Positions 51,901-63,404 of a stretch of 64,000 nt of DNA are shown piece after piece. The position numbers and the translations under genes are program-made. Where the stretch lies: contig OW285193.1 of assembly GCA_935421135.1 (NCBI GenBank), positions 7,744,496 through 7,808,495 of the forward strand. Direction: 5' to 3'. Source of the DNA: Bugulina stolonifera. Taxonomy: Eukaryota; Bryozoa; Gymnolaemata; Cheilostomatida; Bugulidae. The notes beneath the pieces are model-generated. The model ran no database searches. It was not told where the DNA came from and worked only from the letters and a program-made list of their open reading frames with translations. The first letter of the stretch is position 1; each line of letters starts with the position of its first letter.

Positions 51901-54900
51901 TGGTAAACGGGAATTATTTTAATTAACCCCAGATTACTAAATATATGGTTGTAAAACAGCGTAAATTTTAATAACTATATTAAGAATAAAAATACCAGTG
52001 TGGCTAATCTGAAATTAAATCCCTTAGTACCACTCGTCTTGGAAATTCTAATGATACTAAAATTACTAGGCAAAAAGTCACAGCAAACAGTGGACTATTG
52101 GTGGGCGCAGGTTCTGTGGCCGAGGTCTGTTGTGAGTAGTCCTTATCATGGCTACTCATCATCATTACAAGAGAGAACTGCTATTTTTGCTGATGAGATT
52201 TTAAAAGTCGAGACTAGAGAATAGTGTTTGTTTCCTGACAAATTGCTAGCACATACATGGCGCTTTGGCATCATATCGCTAACAGACTACAGCACACGTG
52301 ACTAAATTTACACTCCATAGCTTTTTTTTATTCTTCCTGCAACACTTTATATAATTCCTGAAACGTTAAATTATTATTAATAAAACAAAAATATAATAAC
52401 CCATTCAGATTTCACACTATAACTATAATAGCCGTACTTGGCCAATAAGAGTACAAGCATTTCCTTTTTATGCGACAAAAAAATAGGGATTAAGCGCTAA
52501 TCGTTGGTAAAGAGGAAATGCATTCACTATGCATGTGCAACTGTATCTAGTACAATGTGTGTACAAAACCAGGGATGGTTCAAGTCAAGAACATTCACAA
52601 GTTCTAGTCCTGACCATGCGTAGCTAATATGACGAGCCGACAGCAGACGTTAGTACCCATAGATGCCTCATGAGACTCGAACCCTGTACTTTGTAATTGG
52701 TAGCTCTGGATCCAACCATTGACCACGGGGGTAGGGGGAGAAAAATAAATAAAAATTGACATTGTCAGTTTGAATGAAATATATTTCTCACTTTTAATTT
52801 CTAGCTTTCTTCTTAGAAGTTCTGCTTCGGTTTTAGAAATAATTTGTTTAGAAAAAACATTTTTAGCCCACATATATAGTGCAATGAAACATTTTATTCA
52901 ATTCTTGTTTTTCGGAGGTACTCCGTATTTTATTTCACACTTTTTTCTAGTCAGTTCCATAAAATGAGATCATACAGGAAGTACTCACTCACTCACTACG
53001 TGTATATCTGTAGCATATAGATGTACAGGTACAGATTGAAACCGGACAACCCCTTTCCTTGGCACTCGTACCTACAGTTACATTGTTATATAAATAAATA
53101 TGATGTGTCATCATGTGTATACTTTTAGATGATGAGCTGTCTGTACAGTCAACATCTCGTTCACCCTCCCACTCAAACACTGAAGGGACAAGTGAAAGAG
53201 TTCACCTGGCACTAACCGATCATAACGATGAGGAGTTGTCCAGCCTGACTGATATTCTTCAAACCCAGGTATATAGTCACAGTACGCAGTCACTGCATGC
53301 AGTTACAGTACACAGCTACAGTAGGCAGTTACAATACATAGTCTTAGTACATACATAGTTAGTCACAGAATGAGCCACTTATACCCATATAACCTGGATG
53401 TACACATGTACATGGGGTACCAATTCGTATTTTTGGTTTTTAACTAGCAGACCCCCTTCATCTCCGTAAAAACTGATCATATAATGTATGTATGGAAGTG
53501 ATCCGACTGCAACTTTTGGAGTTGTCTTATTAGCTTTTAAGATTAATGATCACCATTCATGTAAAAATAAGGCAGTCTAATCATACATGGTTTAAAGGTT
53601 TGAAAACCATGTACACATAGTTCTAGTCCCTTAAAATCATGTTTTTTTACCTGCGAAAAAATTATCATAATACCAGGATAGCACTGGCAATGAGGATGAC
53701 AATTATTGTAAAATGAAGTTTTTTTGTTTAATTGAAGGCGGTTGATAAGCTTCCTACAAACCATGTTATTTAATTTTGACGTGTGAAAAAATTCAGAAGT
53801 TCACATATCCCACCTCTAACTGTTTGAGGCACCTCGTTTACGAGTCAGAGTAATTGTTTTAGGTAGAGGATTACCACAATATTGACACCTAGCTAGGGCT
53901 CCCTGAATGCCGTGACTCAAAGCTCACATCCTTCTAGGTCACACCAAGTTCACACTATTGCGAATTTTGAATTAGTAAATATACTCAATTTTAAATTGGT
54001 TCTACTCTGCTCATTGTAAATTAATACAAATAATTAAGTTATTTACATTATGTAGATAATGGACGAGTTTTGAAACCGTTCTCACACCTCACGTTCAAAT
54101 CATTTTATGTAAATAAATTTGAAAAAAAATTTTTATCGCAGGTACTATTCAACTTTGGCGACATTATCATAATACATGCATATAAATTATTTTTGCCACA
54201 AACAGCAGCACTATTGTTTGTCTTACTTTTTATATTTTTATATCAGGATAAAACGGGTCTCCTCAAAGCTGTCTTATAGTTGCATTATACAGTTATGATG
54301 TAAACAGGTGACTGTTGAAAGTATCACACTTCGGAAAATTTATAAAATGAGAATCAAATTTGTTAAACTATTGAGTGGAATGCAGTCTCCTTTATTTCTC
54401 CATCCCAAGTGGTGTAAAAGCTGGACACTTATTATAAAAACTGCCACTTATTACAACATCTCCAGACAGCCGTCCAAACCCACTACTACCAAACTGAATC
54501 AGTTTATTCTATCATTTCAACTTTTTATTTTTCTAAAATGCTTTACATCCTGGAAGTAAACAAAGAAAATTAAAATATTAGTTTTTCTACAAGAAATCTG
54601 ATCAGAATGAAATTGTTGGGATTAGTTAAAAATGGCCGTGAGCAGGTGTAAGAGCCCAAGTGTCATCAATAATGAATACACCTAAGTTGAAATATAATAA
54701 ATCATATTATATCCAGCATGTATGCTCTTTGCAGTAGAGAGTATTTTAGTCACTATGATAGATTGTTGCTTGTCGACTGTTTGGGGCCCCTCTCTCTTGT
54801 AAGAAAGGTTTGGGTGGAGTTTGAGATGTCATATACGCATCTTCAAACGTGCCTCATGTCTCCCCTCTCTATGGAATGCTATTGCAATTTAGTTGTCATA

Positions 54901-57900
54901 AATGTTATTTTTTATCTGAATGTCAACTAAATGATTATTAAGATAAATTAATATCGTGTTAATTTTTATTTTACCAATTATTGTAATGATGTGACATGAA
55001 GGGCTGGTTACTGATTACATCTTCTGCTGCAGGAATCAACGATATCTAGACTGAGAAGGAGAGTCGATGAACTCTCCTGTTTATTAGAAGAGTGTCACTT
55101 GATCTCCGTCAATAGATACCAAGATGTATCCACTCCAGGTAAACTCTCTAATTCAACTAGTAGACGAGTAGCAATAATACATGGAATGTCCGTTGTGTTC
55201 TACTTGTGAATCATGTCGTGTACGTATCCTCTACTTCGCACTTATGTCGTAGCAGTCTGCCCATTCCTGCCGCTGAATTAGCTAGCGACCTGATTTGCTT
55301 AAAACTCGGCGACTTGATGAAAATGGAATAAATGAGGGTTGCCCACTCTTGATTTTGTGTAATACTTGAGCCCCACAGTGTGTATGTTACAGATGCTACG
55401 CTTTTGAATCGGTGACTTGGCAGAGACATCTAGCTGCCAAACTCACATGAACCAACACTATATTGTGGACTTTGCCTGAATTTTTATATCTGGGATTAAA
55501 TTGACACGGGCCGTTTACTGAGTTTTGAAATATTAATAAATTGATAAATTTCAATAAGGGAGTTTTGGCTCAACTCCGCTATATTTGTACTTCATATTTA
55601 ATATAATGACATTCCTGAAGAGCACATTGTCCCCTCTCCCTCATTTCTGCCTTGAACACACCATTGTGCTTGAGATATTTATGTGAAATTTTGTGTAAAT
55701 TTATTCCTATTTTGACACCACTGCCATTTAAATAACTAAAAATTAAGGAATTTTGGTCTATTTACTGCGTTTAGAATAATCGTGACATTTCAGGATTATT
55801 AGTAGTAATTTAATAACCTGACAGGTTCTATCTATGTTATAGTAAATATGTAAATTTGCACACCTAATTAGTTATATTTCTGGGTTGGGCATGCTCTGAT
55901 TCCAGGAGGTAATTCCAGCATTTCCCTTTACTGCAGATAAATATTTACTGCATGTGAAGGTTGTCTGACAATCTGTAGTCCAATAAACATTTGCATGGGT
56001 GTCACACTTAAAACTTGTGTGAAACTAAAATGCAACTGTCTGCTTTCTCATACTTGAGGTTTGGGAATAGCCTGTGGCCGTATATAGGCTTACATGTGTA
56101 AGGGTAAATGCACATCACCACTGTGAATCCTATGTTTTAGTTGTTGAAAGTTTAAATTCTCTGCTATTCATAAAATCCGGAATATACAGTTCAATGTTGC
56201 CATAAATGCTGTAGTTTGTCTTCTTGTGAGCAGATTGACAAGTTCATTTTGTAGATGAATATAAGTTTTTCTATTTTCTCATAGCTAGAGAGAATAGTTC
56301 TTGGATACTTGATGTTTACAGTTGCCCATCATCTTATCAACTACAGCCAAGTGCAACTCCACTGTGTGATGTTTAGCTGTTAATAGTCTGAGACCAAAAT
56401 AAGACAACTCCTATCCAATCACATGGTGGTTGCTGGTTACATGAAACTCTAAATCCTTGTTGGTTACATTTGAGTTTTCCACACAAGTAATTTCAGACAC
56501 CAGTATTATGCATCAGCTATTTACACTGAAATAAGTCATAACATATGTATACATGTGCAGTGCTCAAATATATTTGACTGAGACGGCAGTGATTGAAGAA
56601 GTACACATATGCGATAGCAACGTGCTATTGTAAATTTATCATAAATACACAATTGACCTACTAAGCTATACCAATCACCAAACGCATGTAGCATGGGAGA
56701 CAACTGCAACTATTAACATAAATATGAATCACATTCTTAATGGAGGAGTAGGTAGAGATACCTGGCAGTGTGAGTCACTGTTCTATTTGAACATACAAAG
56801 CAAGTGCTCAACTTGTGACCGTCTTTTAATTTCCTCTTTGAATCGTAATAAATCAGTTTAGTACCTGCCCCTAAATCTAACCAGCCTCAGTTCTCAAGTA
56901 GCTGTCAGTTTCAACGCCAACTCAGCCCTCAACTGTTCCTAAGAATACGGTCTATATCCAAGTCCTCAGACTACTACCACTCCTTGCCCCTTGATCTTCT
57001 ATTATAAATTGATAGATTGACATGTTGAATTGGCACAACTTATGACCACAGCCGTTATTAGTTTTACATAGGCGGTGTTCGATACCATCTCATCCAGGCC
57101 ACAGCGAATCTATCCTGAAAACAAAAAAAAACAATAAACATTAGATTGTCTGCTTCAAGTAAACATCAACCTGTCATATAAAAAAACTGGCATGGTGTCG
57201 TCACCCTTGGACAATGAATTTACTTTATCTGTTTTCTCTAATGTATTCTTTATATGACTTTTAAGCTATGTTATAATATTACCAACAGCATTTGTGTGCA
57301 ATAGTTATAGCATAGTTGGAAAAGTCTTCGCTAATTTTATTATAAAAATAATGCTGCACTATCACAGGCCTTAATGAGGAATTGTCTCCCCCGATGCTTT
57401 TACTAAAGTGGAGTTACTAAAAAGATGTCAACAGCAAACATCGCTTTGTCACCTTTTACACTATGAAGAAGTTCATCAAAACATTCAAATACCATAATTG
57501 ATACAATGTAAATTGCTACAAGTAAAGTCTTCTTATAACTGTTACGTGAAAGTAGGTAGTATTCGGGAATTTCAGGCTTGTTGGAACAATTATATTTTAA
57601 ATCATTAGACACCATCAATTAATTGTTTTCGAAAATTATCTTTTTTTTCATGACAAATCATGTGTCTCCTAAATTAGGAGCCACATAATTCAAGAGCAGC
57701 TTGCAGGACATTTCTCATTATTAATCAATTTATTGTCTTAAATGAGTCCTTTATTTACCAATAATTATTTTCACTGATCATGCTTAAATAGATTTGCTTG
57801 TGTTCTAATTACTTGTGGTTTCGTTTCGCAATGTCATAGATTTCAGATTAATCATATTTCACCGACCTGTGAGTCTGCACAGTTATTTTGGTGTTCCAAG

Positions 57901-60900
57901 TCTTATGGCATTTTCGGCCACCTAGGACCAATTTGTGGAAATCATCAAAATAACAGAGGTAAATTTTTAAACATTTTGAGGTTAGCTATAATGTAGAATT
58001 TCCCAGGTCTTACTTTCTCACGTTCTGTTTTTGGTCTTTATGATGAGAATTTGCACACGTATAGCATGGTCTTCGCTGCTGGATTTGCATTTTAATGGTA
58101 GAATACAAATTGCTTTGCTTACCTTGGCAGTGGAGGTTGTTTGACTTGACAGCTAGATCATTCTGCACAGTTTTCATCTGAATATTTTTGTAAATCTGGC
58201 ATCAAGTTGTTGCTGGACGAGCTTGTTATAAGAGTGTTTGTAGGATGCTGCATAATTTTTTGAATTCTTTCTTGAAAAATGGGAAGTGATCTTTAAGTTG
58301 TGAACATTGTATTTTATGGAATAATTTGTAACCTCTTCAACTGAATTGAGCAACCTGGAGGTAACAGTTTCTGCTCTTTACAAAAAGTTCAAACACTATT
58401 GTTTGCAATCAACACAATTATGCCAGCTTGTTGGACACAGAGTTTAGTGTTAGCTCTCTAGCAGGATCATTTTCAACCATAATTCTGGTAAACTTATTGC
58501 TTTGGCAGTTTAAAAATTCAAATAGCTTGTACAAGTACATAATATGTCGCATTAAAAATAATAAAGTGCAACCTAAATATCAACTTGAATCAATATTGTC
58601 ACTAACATCTCCAGTTCCCAAAAAGCCAAGATATTGATTGTGAATTCAAATAATTTAGGTTGAGAAAAACAATGACAGGAATGCAATCTCAGACATGGAT
58701 GGAAACAGGCTACCTCCTCGTCCTGTCGTCCCTCGTCCTGGGCGTGGTGGTTTGACTTTTCAATTGCAGTTGTCAGGGTTTTTGTGAACTAAATTTGGGA
58801 CTGATAGAGTACTGTTTGACTGGGAATAAATTGGTGAAATGTATTGGAAATTCCTCTACAACTCAAAACTAAAACTGCATTATCTTCTGGCGGCCCACAG
58901 TGTCACCTCTGCGGCACATCATCTAAAATGGTACTTCAGAAATAGTTCAACAATAACATTAATTTCTATTTAATCTCTTCAAAGATGCATGCATGCTATG
59001 TTGCAATTTCATTTACTTTAACAACTCTAATTTTATAGGAATGTAATAACATTGATATATGTTTTTAGGAAATAAAATTTGATTTCAAAGGGCACTGCCT
59101 ATTACTACTACAGATTTTTTCGTGTAACACAAGAGCTTTTGTAAATGCCTTTGTAGATATTCATCTTTCACCAAATGATTAAAATTCTGGTATACCAATT
59201 ACGGATGTTTCGTGTGAGTGTAGTGTTTGTTTCCAGCCTACTATGCCTGCTACAACCACTTTACCAGATTGTCACAAACATGTCCTGATGGCAACCACAC
59301 GCTATCAGCCTGCGCTATCCAAATATTTACCAATTAATTTGTATTTTCAATTGGTTTTCCTATTTTGTATGACAAACAGTTTGTGGAAGCTCAGCACATT
59401 TTAATTTTAAAAAATGCAGTCAACTACGATTGACAATGTTATAAATACAGATCATATACCAATTACGCATTTGCCTTTTTTAATAATTAATTAATTATTA
59501 ACTATTATTTACCTATTGAGCAATTAGACAACTTCCTGACTCGGAAAATAATTATGCATATGTGGTTAACTGACAGAAATTAGATATCACGGCTATACTG
59601 CTGTGGACTTCGGTGTAAGACTTGAAACTTCATCCTGTTTTGAATTTCGAAAAGAACATTAACTGCACTGATAATGAATAGTGAGATACCCATCACATTT
59701 ACATTTTTGAAAATACGCATAACCTTTGCAATCCTAATATTATTGAGGCTTTAAGATAGCTATTGTTTGAGTGCTAACATCTGCTATGGCGTTACACCAT
59801 GTTAAAAGAAATAATTTATGCGATAGTACTAATGGTGACTGATAATGGGGAAGTTTGCTCATCTATGGATGTCGGCAGCCTCTAGATTTGTAGCAGCTGT
59901 CTTAAGCTTCTATTAGGTTCAATTATGAACTTCAAGGAAAATTGACTTATGCAAATTTTGTCATCAATGCTCTGCGTCTAAACTGAGACGACTTTTGGCC
60001 ACAGATGCGGGAGCTGTTAGAGCACATGATGGGACAGCTGTGGGGCGTGATGTCAGCATCAACAAACCAGTACATGCTTTGGAGCTGCCTGTTTAGGCAC
60101 GTGTCTTCAGAGACAGCCCCTTTACTGTCTTGCTGCCGTTTCTAGCAGTCACTTTGCCTGTCACACCAACCTACAGATTATGATTTACATAAAATCAAGA
60201 ATTTAAATGAGATTAATTCAGTTGGGATCACAAAATTCAGTACAGCTCATGAATAAAAGCCACCTTTGGGTATACAACTGTCAGCTGATCAATGGACTAT
60301 CCCACTAAGTATATATTCTACGTCACAACGACGCCTGTCCTCCCTCGTCACCGCTGTGTTACCAATTTAGAATGTCTTCTTTATTGTCTGTGCAACTTGT
60401 GCATTTCGATTAAATCTGAAAATCAAATTCGTTCTGAGACACACAACTTCATTCACTGTCTATTACATAAATCATTGCGTTGAGCAGTTAAGTCAATTTC
60501 TGTCCATCTTATACCTGAGTTTGACACACAAATAGTAAAGCATCTGCCTCAGTATAATTGAAATAAGCACACACAGGTTGGAGAGATTTGTACCGAATAC
60601 TTCCTATCTAGACAGCTTATACTGATTGAGAATCGATACTTGGAGTAGTGTACAGCACTTCAACCTGCTAAAGATGTCACCGTTTGTTTAACTTGCTCAT
60701 ACATTGTAGGCATTTAATCGCCACTTGTTCCACTACCCCCTTTCCATAACCCGATTGCCTATCCGATTCTAGTCTCTCAGTTTTCATCACACTTCAAGCC
60801 AATCAGGCTGTTCATAAATGAAATATTTTTCTGTTTTTGCTCAAACTTTTGTAACCTCAGAAACGACTAGGATATTAGCATGGCAGGCCCATTCCTTGAT

Positions 60901-62371
60901 GGCTAATGATTATGTCTCACCTGATACTAGGAGGATTATTGTACCTGGTCATGCTCAGCTCTTAAAATTAAGAATTTCTGTGTAACAAAACGGGAAGGAA
61001 AATGTCATGTTGATTACTAGCGCAGTGGCCTCGTATGTGTCACATGTCATATATATCGGTTAGTATCACTGGCTAATTTAACAACTTCTACCAGGAATCA
61101 AAGCAACTTTATTTCTACCAAAACAGTTATCCCGCTGGTCAGGCATGCTGTTGGTGAACAGAGCAAGCACATGCCACTGTTACCCCAGAGTTCGGCCTCT
61201 GGTATGCACTACTTAGAGAGGATCTTGTCTCCCCAATACCTCCTAAATCATAGCAATTACAATATAATGTATTTCTAGGCATGCTGCATCGTATAAGTCA
61301 AAGGAGAGGAAAATGTCCACTTTACATGTGAAATAAATGTTCAAGTAGATAAAATAATAACTCACTTTGATGTTCCCAGGTTATAATTATTGTAGTACTC
61401 AGTTATCTTCTGTCTCAAACATATGTAATGGTATTACTGTATATGATGAGGCTTTGAACAGTTAAATTACCTGGGCATTATAAAAACCCTTACAATAAAA
61501 ACTTTTAAGAATTGGCTGGCCATTATCTCAGTGATCGGCAAGCCATTGGTTTCTGGTGGGAATTATGAAAATGGCCAAATATAGCAAAGAGTATTCTCTC
61601 AGTTCTCCAAAGATTTCCAAGACCAATTTATTCCTTGGCCATAATTAACATCTGGATACATATTTCACAGGAATAGTAAACAGAATGTCCTCATGGCGTG
61701 ATTTCTTTTGACAGTTTCTACTAACATTATAAGATTTATTCTCTGCAAAGTCTCTCTTTTTTGTAACATTAGCTGCAATAGCATATGTAGTGTGGCCATT
61801 GACCCATCGCTTGACCTCCAGCTTAAGCTCTATTAGGAATATAATACTCTGTTATGTTGGTGGGAGATTCGCAGGTGCAAACAGTGATTACTTGTCATTG
61901 TTATACCAATAATGCAGCGGGTTTCTCTACTCCTATAATAGTCTTGATAATGTAATAGCCCTAAGTGCTTCACTTCACACAATGTATTTATGTTTATCGA
62001 GATTTTAATGACCATATTATTCATATTTAGTAATGACCTCGCGTGTTCTAGTGGTAGTTTGTATGCAGATATCTCCACTCTTGTATGTACATTTGCATGT
62101 CTACCCATATATCCTTGTATGTATAATATGTCATAACATTATACATTTATGTATATTCTATTTATTATTTTAGCATATGAAAATATTAGAAGACCAGCTA
62201 AGCTAAACTCAGTCACTCTATACAATTGTGTTGTAGAAGTGGCAAGTGTTAGGTTTACTTCCCCATCTGGTAGGGCTGGCATTGAGAGAAAGTTTCTCTT
62301 GGATAGAGGTCGTCTGCAACTGGATACCCTCAAGGCCGCTTTCAACTCTCCATATATTATACTAGACCTTG
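36923..62371 (+). CDS. WDCP: WD repeat and coiled-coil protein WDCP, 3' partial (13 exons)
   Basis: Orthologue of vertebrate WDCP (C2orf44), reported in humans as a multimeric WD-repeat/coiled-coil protein that binds the SH3 domain of HCK. Thirteen exons with agreeing phases give 2056 nt (685 residues). Matches along the chain: MDLGNVVLRRSSINSLFK, then HGLAWTDGK, a CWS/WN/ACW series of WD-blade segments, ELPLDKLC, LLAPDLLSY, and ERPKG...ILVGKLK. Layout: WD region 1-384, disordered acidic/Ser segment 385-584, short coil (STISRLRRRVDELSCLLEE) about 586-604, conserved C-terminal segment 620-685. The human protein has 721 residues, so one short terminal exon is missing; it must lie past the LTR element. 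Shares a 197-bp upstream gap with MAP7-like. Confidence 0.88.
36978..38470 (+). other. WDCP intron 1
   Basis: 1.5-kb intron. 37140-37720 is extremely AT-rich (TAT/ATT low complexity). No further exon seen. Confidence 0.65.
38471..38588 (+). CDS. WDCP: WDCP exon 2
   Basis: Encodes LHPRHGLAWTDGKNVFLSP to IKLGEF. Acceptor GATTTTAG, donor GA/GTAAGT. The upstream open frame from 38203 is intron read-through. Confidence 0.9.
38589..42360 (+). other. WDCP intron 2
   Basis: 3.8 kb without a supportable exon or element; the open frame 39088-39405 has no domain and lies inside the intron. Confidence 0.6.
42361..42521 (+). CDS. WDCP: WDCP exon 3
   Basis: First WD blade: SIQSLCWSCDFSGGWCYLCV, VSIWRVEG. 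Acceptor GAATTTTAG, donor G/GTATAT. Confidence 0.88.
42797..42911 (+). CDS. WDCP: WDCP exon 4
   Basis: Encodes GCLWNPVRDILAIVTTEQCN and LPFHTQ, a WD-blade strand set. Donor CA/GTTAGT. Confidence 0.88.
43045..43272 (+). other. GC-rich block inside WDCP intron 4
   Basis: About 230 bp clearly richer in GC than the flanking intron, with a diverged direct repeat of GGATTTTGCTT-GGCC about 80 bp apart. The open frame across it has no recognisable domain. It looks like an inserted repeat fragment, but no ends were found. Confidence 0.3.
43394..43537 (+). CDS. WDCP: WDCP exon 5
   Basis: Encodes NSSLRCACWSDQGDRLYVAT and VWIFTWANID. Acceptor ATGCAG, donor GG/GTAAGT. Confidence 0.87.
44766..44906 (+). 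repeat. 73-bp-period tandem duplication over WDCP exon 6 acceptor
   Basis: Two 68-bp copies (44766-44833 and 44839-44906) differing at about three bases. Each includes ACATGCATGTACTGG, a TAG acceptor and the first 35 coding bases of exon 6. Only the second copy continues into the full exon. Confidence 0.85.
44872..44978 (+). CDS. WDCP: WDCP exon 6
   Basis: Encodes YEGSVLTMTAIGKDYILLTK and ELPLDKLC. Its acceptor and first 35 bases are the second copy of a 68-bp near-identical tandem duplication. Use of the upstream copy of the acceptor would reach an in-frame TAG. Donor G/GTAAGC. Confidence 0.87.
45242..45253 (+). repeat. Poly-C run
   Basis: Twelve consecutive C in an otherwise AT-rich WDCP intron. 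Confidence 0.85.
45575..45660. repeat. Two adjacent hairpins
   Basis: First: arms 45575-45591 and 45593-45609 (CCCCCTAA...TTAGGGGG, one mismatch). Second: arms 45629-45640 and 45649-45660 (ATGATGTATTTT), perfect 12 bp. WDCP intron 6. Confidence 0.65.
46577..46758 (+). CDS. WDCP: WDCP exon 7
   Basis: Encodes DMDEAVKSPTDTLMNLTATR and SLALVATNG...LLAPDLLSYS. Acceptor TTTGCTAG, donor TCT/GTAGGT, phase 0. Confidence 0.87.
47538..47642 (+). CDS. WDCP: WDCP exon 8
   Basis: Encodes FDGKSQLVVVGSNTQSTLQF and YTISGLG; a further blade. Strong T-tract acceptor and GTAAGT donor; phase 0 both ends. Confidence 0.87.
48411..48576 (+). CDS. WDCP: WDCP exon 9
   Basis: Encodes MLPDSERPKGLCKSSLPQSV and FILVGKLKNTGSALPSL, well matched to vertebrate WDCP. 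Donor G/GTAAGC. Confidence 0.88.
50115..50573 (+). CDS. WDCP: WDCP exon 10
   Basis: Ser/Asp/Asn-rich disordered segment (VLQSSMEPVAPNTTGK onward). Poorly conserved, but long, open and in phase. Acceptor TTTCTAG, donor G/GTATGT. Confidence 0.82.
52600..52735 (-). mobile_element. tRNA-derived SINE fragment
   Basis: On the minus strand it has an A-box-like TGGTCAATGG (near 52726) and, about 50 bases on, GGTTCGAGTCTC (52673-52684), a near-perfect pol III B box. GGTC/GATC can pair as a D-stem. It lies in WDCP intron 10, antisense, next to an A/T-rich stretch. A degraded tRNA is the alternative. Ends are approximate. Confidence 0.5.
53129..53268 (+). CDS. WDCP: WDCP exon 11
   Basis: Encodes DDELSVQSTSRSPSHSNTE and EELSSLTDILQTQ. 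Acceptor CTTTTAG, donor CAG/GTATAT. Confidence 0.8.
53275..53352 (+). repeat. 13-bp minisatellite, six degenerate copies
   Basis: Units like AGTCACAGTACGC repeated six times with substitutions but constant length, starting 7 bp after the exon 11 donor. Confidence 0.7.
55033..55138 (+). CDS. WDCP: WDCP exon 12, coiled coil
   Basis: Encodes ESTISRLRRRVDELSCLLEE, the coil. Acceptor TTCTGCTGCAG, donor G/GTAAAC. A second donor inside (GAT/GTATCC, end 55125) ends in phase 0 and would fit the candidate exon at 58659. Confidence 0.82.
55139..62173 (+). other. WDCP intron 12
   Basis: 7-kb intron, the longest of the gene. It contains the candidate exon at 58659-58749 and a 20-bp AT palindrome at 59481-59500. 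Otherwise no coding or mobile sequence that I can support. Confidence 0.55.
58659..58749 (+). CDS. WDCP: Candidate proline-rich WDCP exon
   Basis: A 91-bp open segment in intron 12, GC-rich against AT-rich flanks. It follows an AATTTAG acceptor and ends G/GTTTGA. In phase 0 it encodes VEKNNDRNAISDMDGN then RLPPRPVVPRPGRG, a PxxP array like SH3 ligands. It fits only with the alternative exon 12 donor at 55125, and then joins exon 13 in phase. The donor is weak and no homology supports the position. Confidence 0.35.
62174..62371 (+). CDS. WDCP: WDCP exon 13, last in window
   Basis: Encodes AYENIRRPAKLNSVTLYN, then RKFLLDRGRLQLDTLKAAF and YIILDL, matching the conserved C-terminal part of WDCP. 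It ends G/GTAAGC, so another coding exon must follow; none is seen before the LTR element. Confidence 0.87.
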
Positions 62372-62623
62372 GTAAGCTGAAGATAATGTAGGATAGTGAT
62401 AAAGTATTGTGATGGTACGCCCAGTCGTATCTTACATCTGACACTCATTATTGCGTGCATACATGTATATATCTGCTTGTACTTTACTCTTATATTGTTA
62501 TATATGATTGTATGATTATATCTAAGTCTTTTAATGCCTTTTATACCCATGTACAGAGGCCCGACCTCTCAGAATCCATTGATATTCATTTTGTACATGA
62601 ATTGGACCATTATAAGCAACTTT
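62372..62623 (+). other. Start of WDCP intron 13 before the LTR insertion
   Basis: AT-rich intron sequence with no final WDCP exon. Confidence 0.6.
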
Positions 62624-62743
62624 TGTAGAACCCGACCTATTTTGGGTCGGCCGTCGGGCTTCCGGCGGCCATCTTGTTGCGCAACTTCCGGACGACCACA
62701 CGTCGTCTTTTCCCGACGTCATGTCGGCCGGAAGTCCTTATAC

Positions 62744-62750
62744 TATATAA
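62744..62750 (+). promoter_or_regulatory. LTR TATA box
   Basis: TATATAA within the LTR, 53 bp before the poly(A) signal; it should drive the element's transcript. Confidence 0.6.
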
Positions 62751-62796
62751 AGGGCACTGTTTTACTGTTCATTGTCTCAGTCTACACTTGGCTTTC

Positions 62797-62802
62797 AATA
62801 AA
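62797..62802 (+). promoter_or_regulatory. LTR poly(A) signal AATAAA
   Basis: Consensus hexamer downstream of the TATA box, as expected between U3/R and U5. Confidence 0.55.
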
Positions 62803-63071
62803 GACACATCTATACTTGATGCAGGGACTTTCTCTTCCTTTTACTAGGTCATTCGCTTTGCGAACCGCCTACTAGGTTGAATTACTCTCTTTCACTGTAT
62901 AGTCTGAAGGTCGGACTTGAGATCAGATGGGTCGTCTTTGGTAGTATTTGGGCTACTGAGACCGCTCGATCTTTCATGTAATGCGAAGTCCTATTACCAC
63001 TCATAGGCACTTCATTTCTGGGTCGATAGTCGTCCAAGGACGACCGCACCAAATCACAGAAACCATTACAT

Positions 63072-63091
63072 TGGTGGCAGCGGTGGGATTC
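63072..63091 (+). promoter_or_regulatory. Primer-binding site, tRNA-Leu type
   Basis: TGGTGGCAGCGGTGGGATTC is the complement of the 3' end of animal tRNA-Leu (AAG/UAG class, ending GAATCCCACCGCTGCCA plus CCA). It starts one base after the LTR. It primes minus-strand DNA synthesis. Confidence 0.8.
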
Positions 63092-63404
63092 TAAGGTCGT
63101 ACTCTTACGATACGAAGAGAAGGAAGGTGACCTCGGCCTCGGGTGACCGACCGACCTCATTCTTCAATACTTCTACGGCGATTTAGGACTCGGACCCGGG
63201 AACCTTGGATACGAGAAGGTGACAAACGCTAAAGTGCACCCATAATTCTCGTGGTTCCGCTGGATGTAGCCCGACCTACGCCGGATCTTCAATCAAAGAC
63301 CGACCTCGGATCCAGAACAGATTGACGGTACTCAGTACGACCATTAGGCCGACACGGCCTAACAAACCAAAGCAGTTTTACTCACTACCCGACACCCTAC
63401 CGAC

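Larger units (their letters stand above)
62624..63070 (+). repeat. 5' long terminal repeat
   Basis: Begins TGTAGAACCC and ends TTACA one base before the primer-binding site, with the usual TG...CA ends. Near its start CCGACC and GGTCGG form a 6-bp-arm hairpin (62632-62650). It contains a TATA box and AATAAA. The 5' edge is inferred from the compositional switch and terminal TG. Confidence 0.75.

Noticed and set aside
53275..53352. CRISPR-like array
   Set aside because: Units are contiguous and degenerate with no spacers; it is a minisatellite in a eukaryotic intron.
62534..62875. 113-codon plus-strand frame over the LTR
   Set aside because: Crosses the LTR edge, TATA box and poly(A) signal; chance frame in GC-rich DNA.
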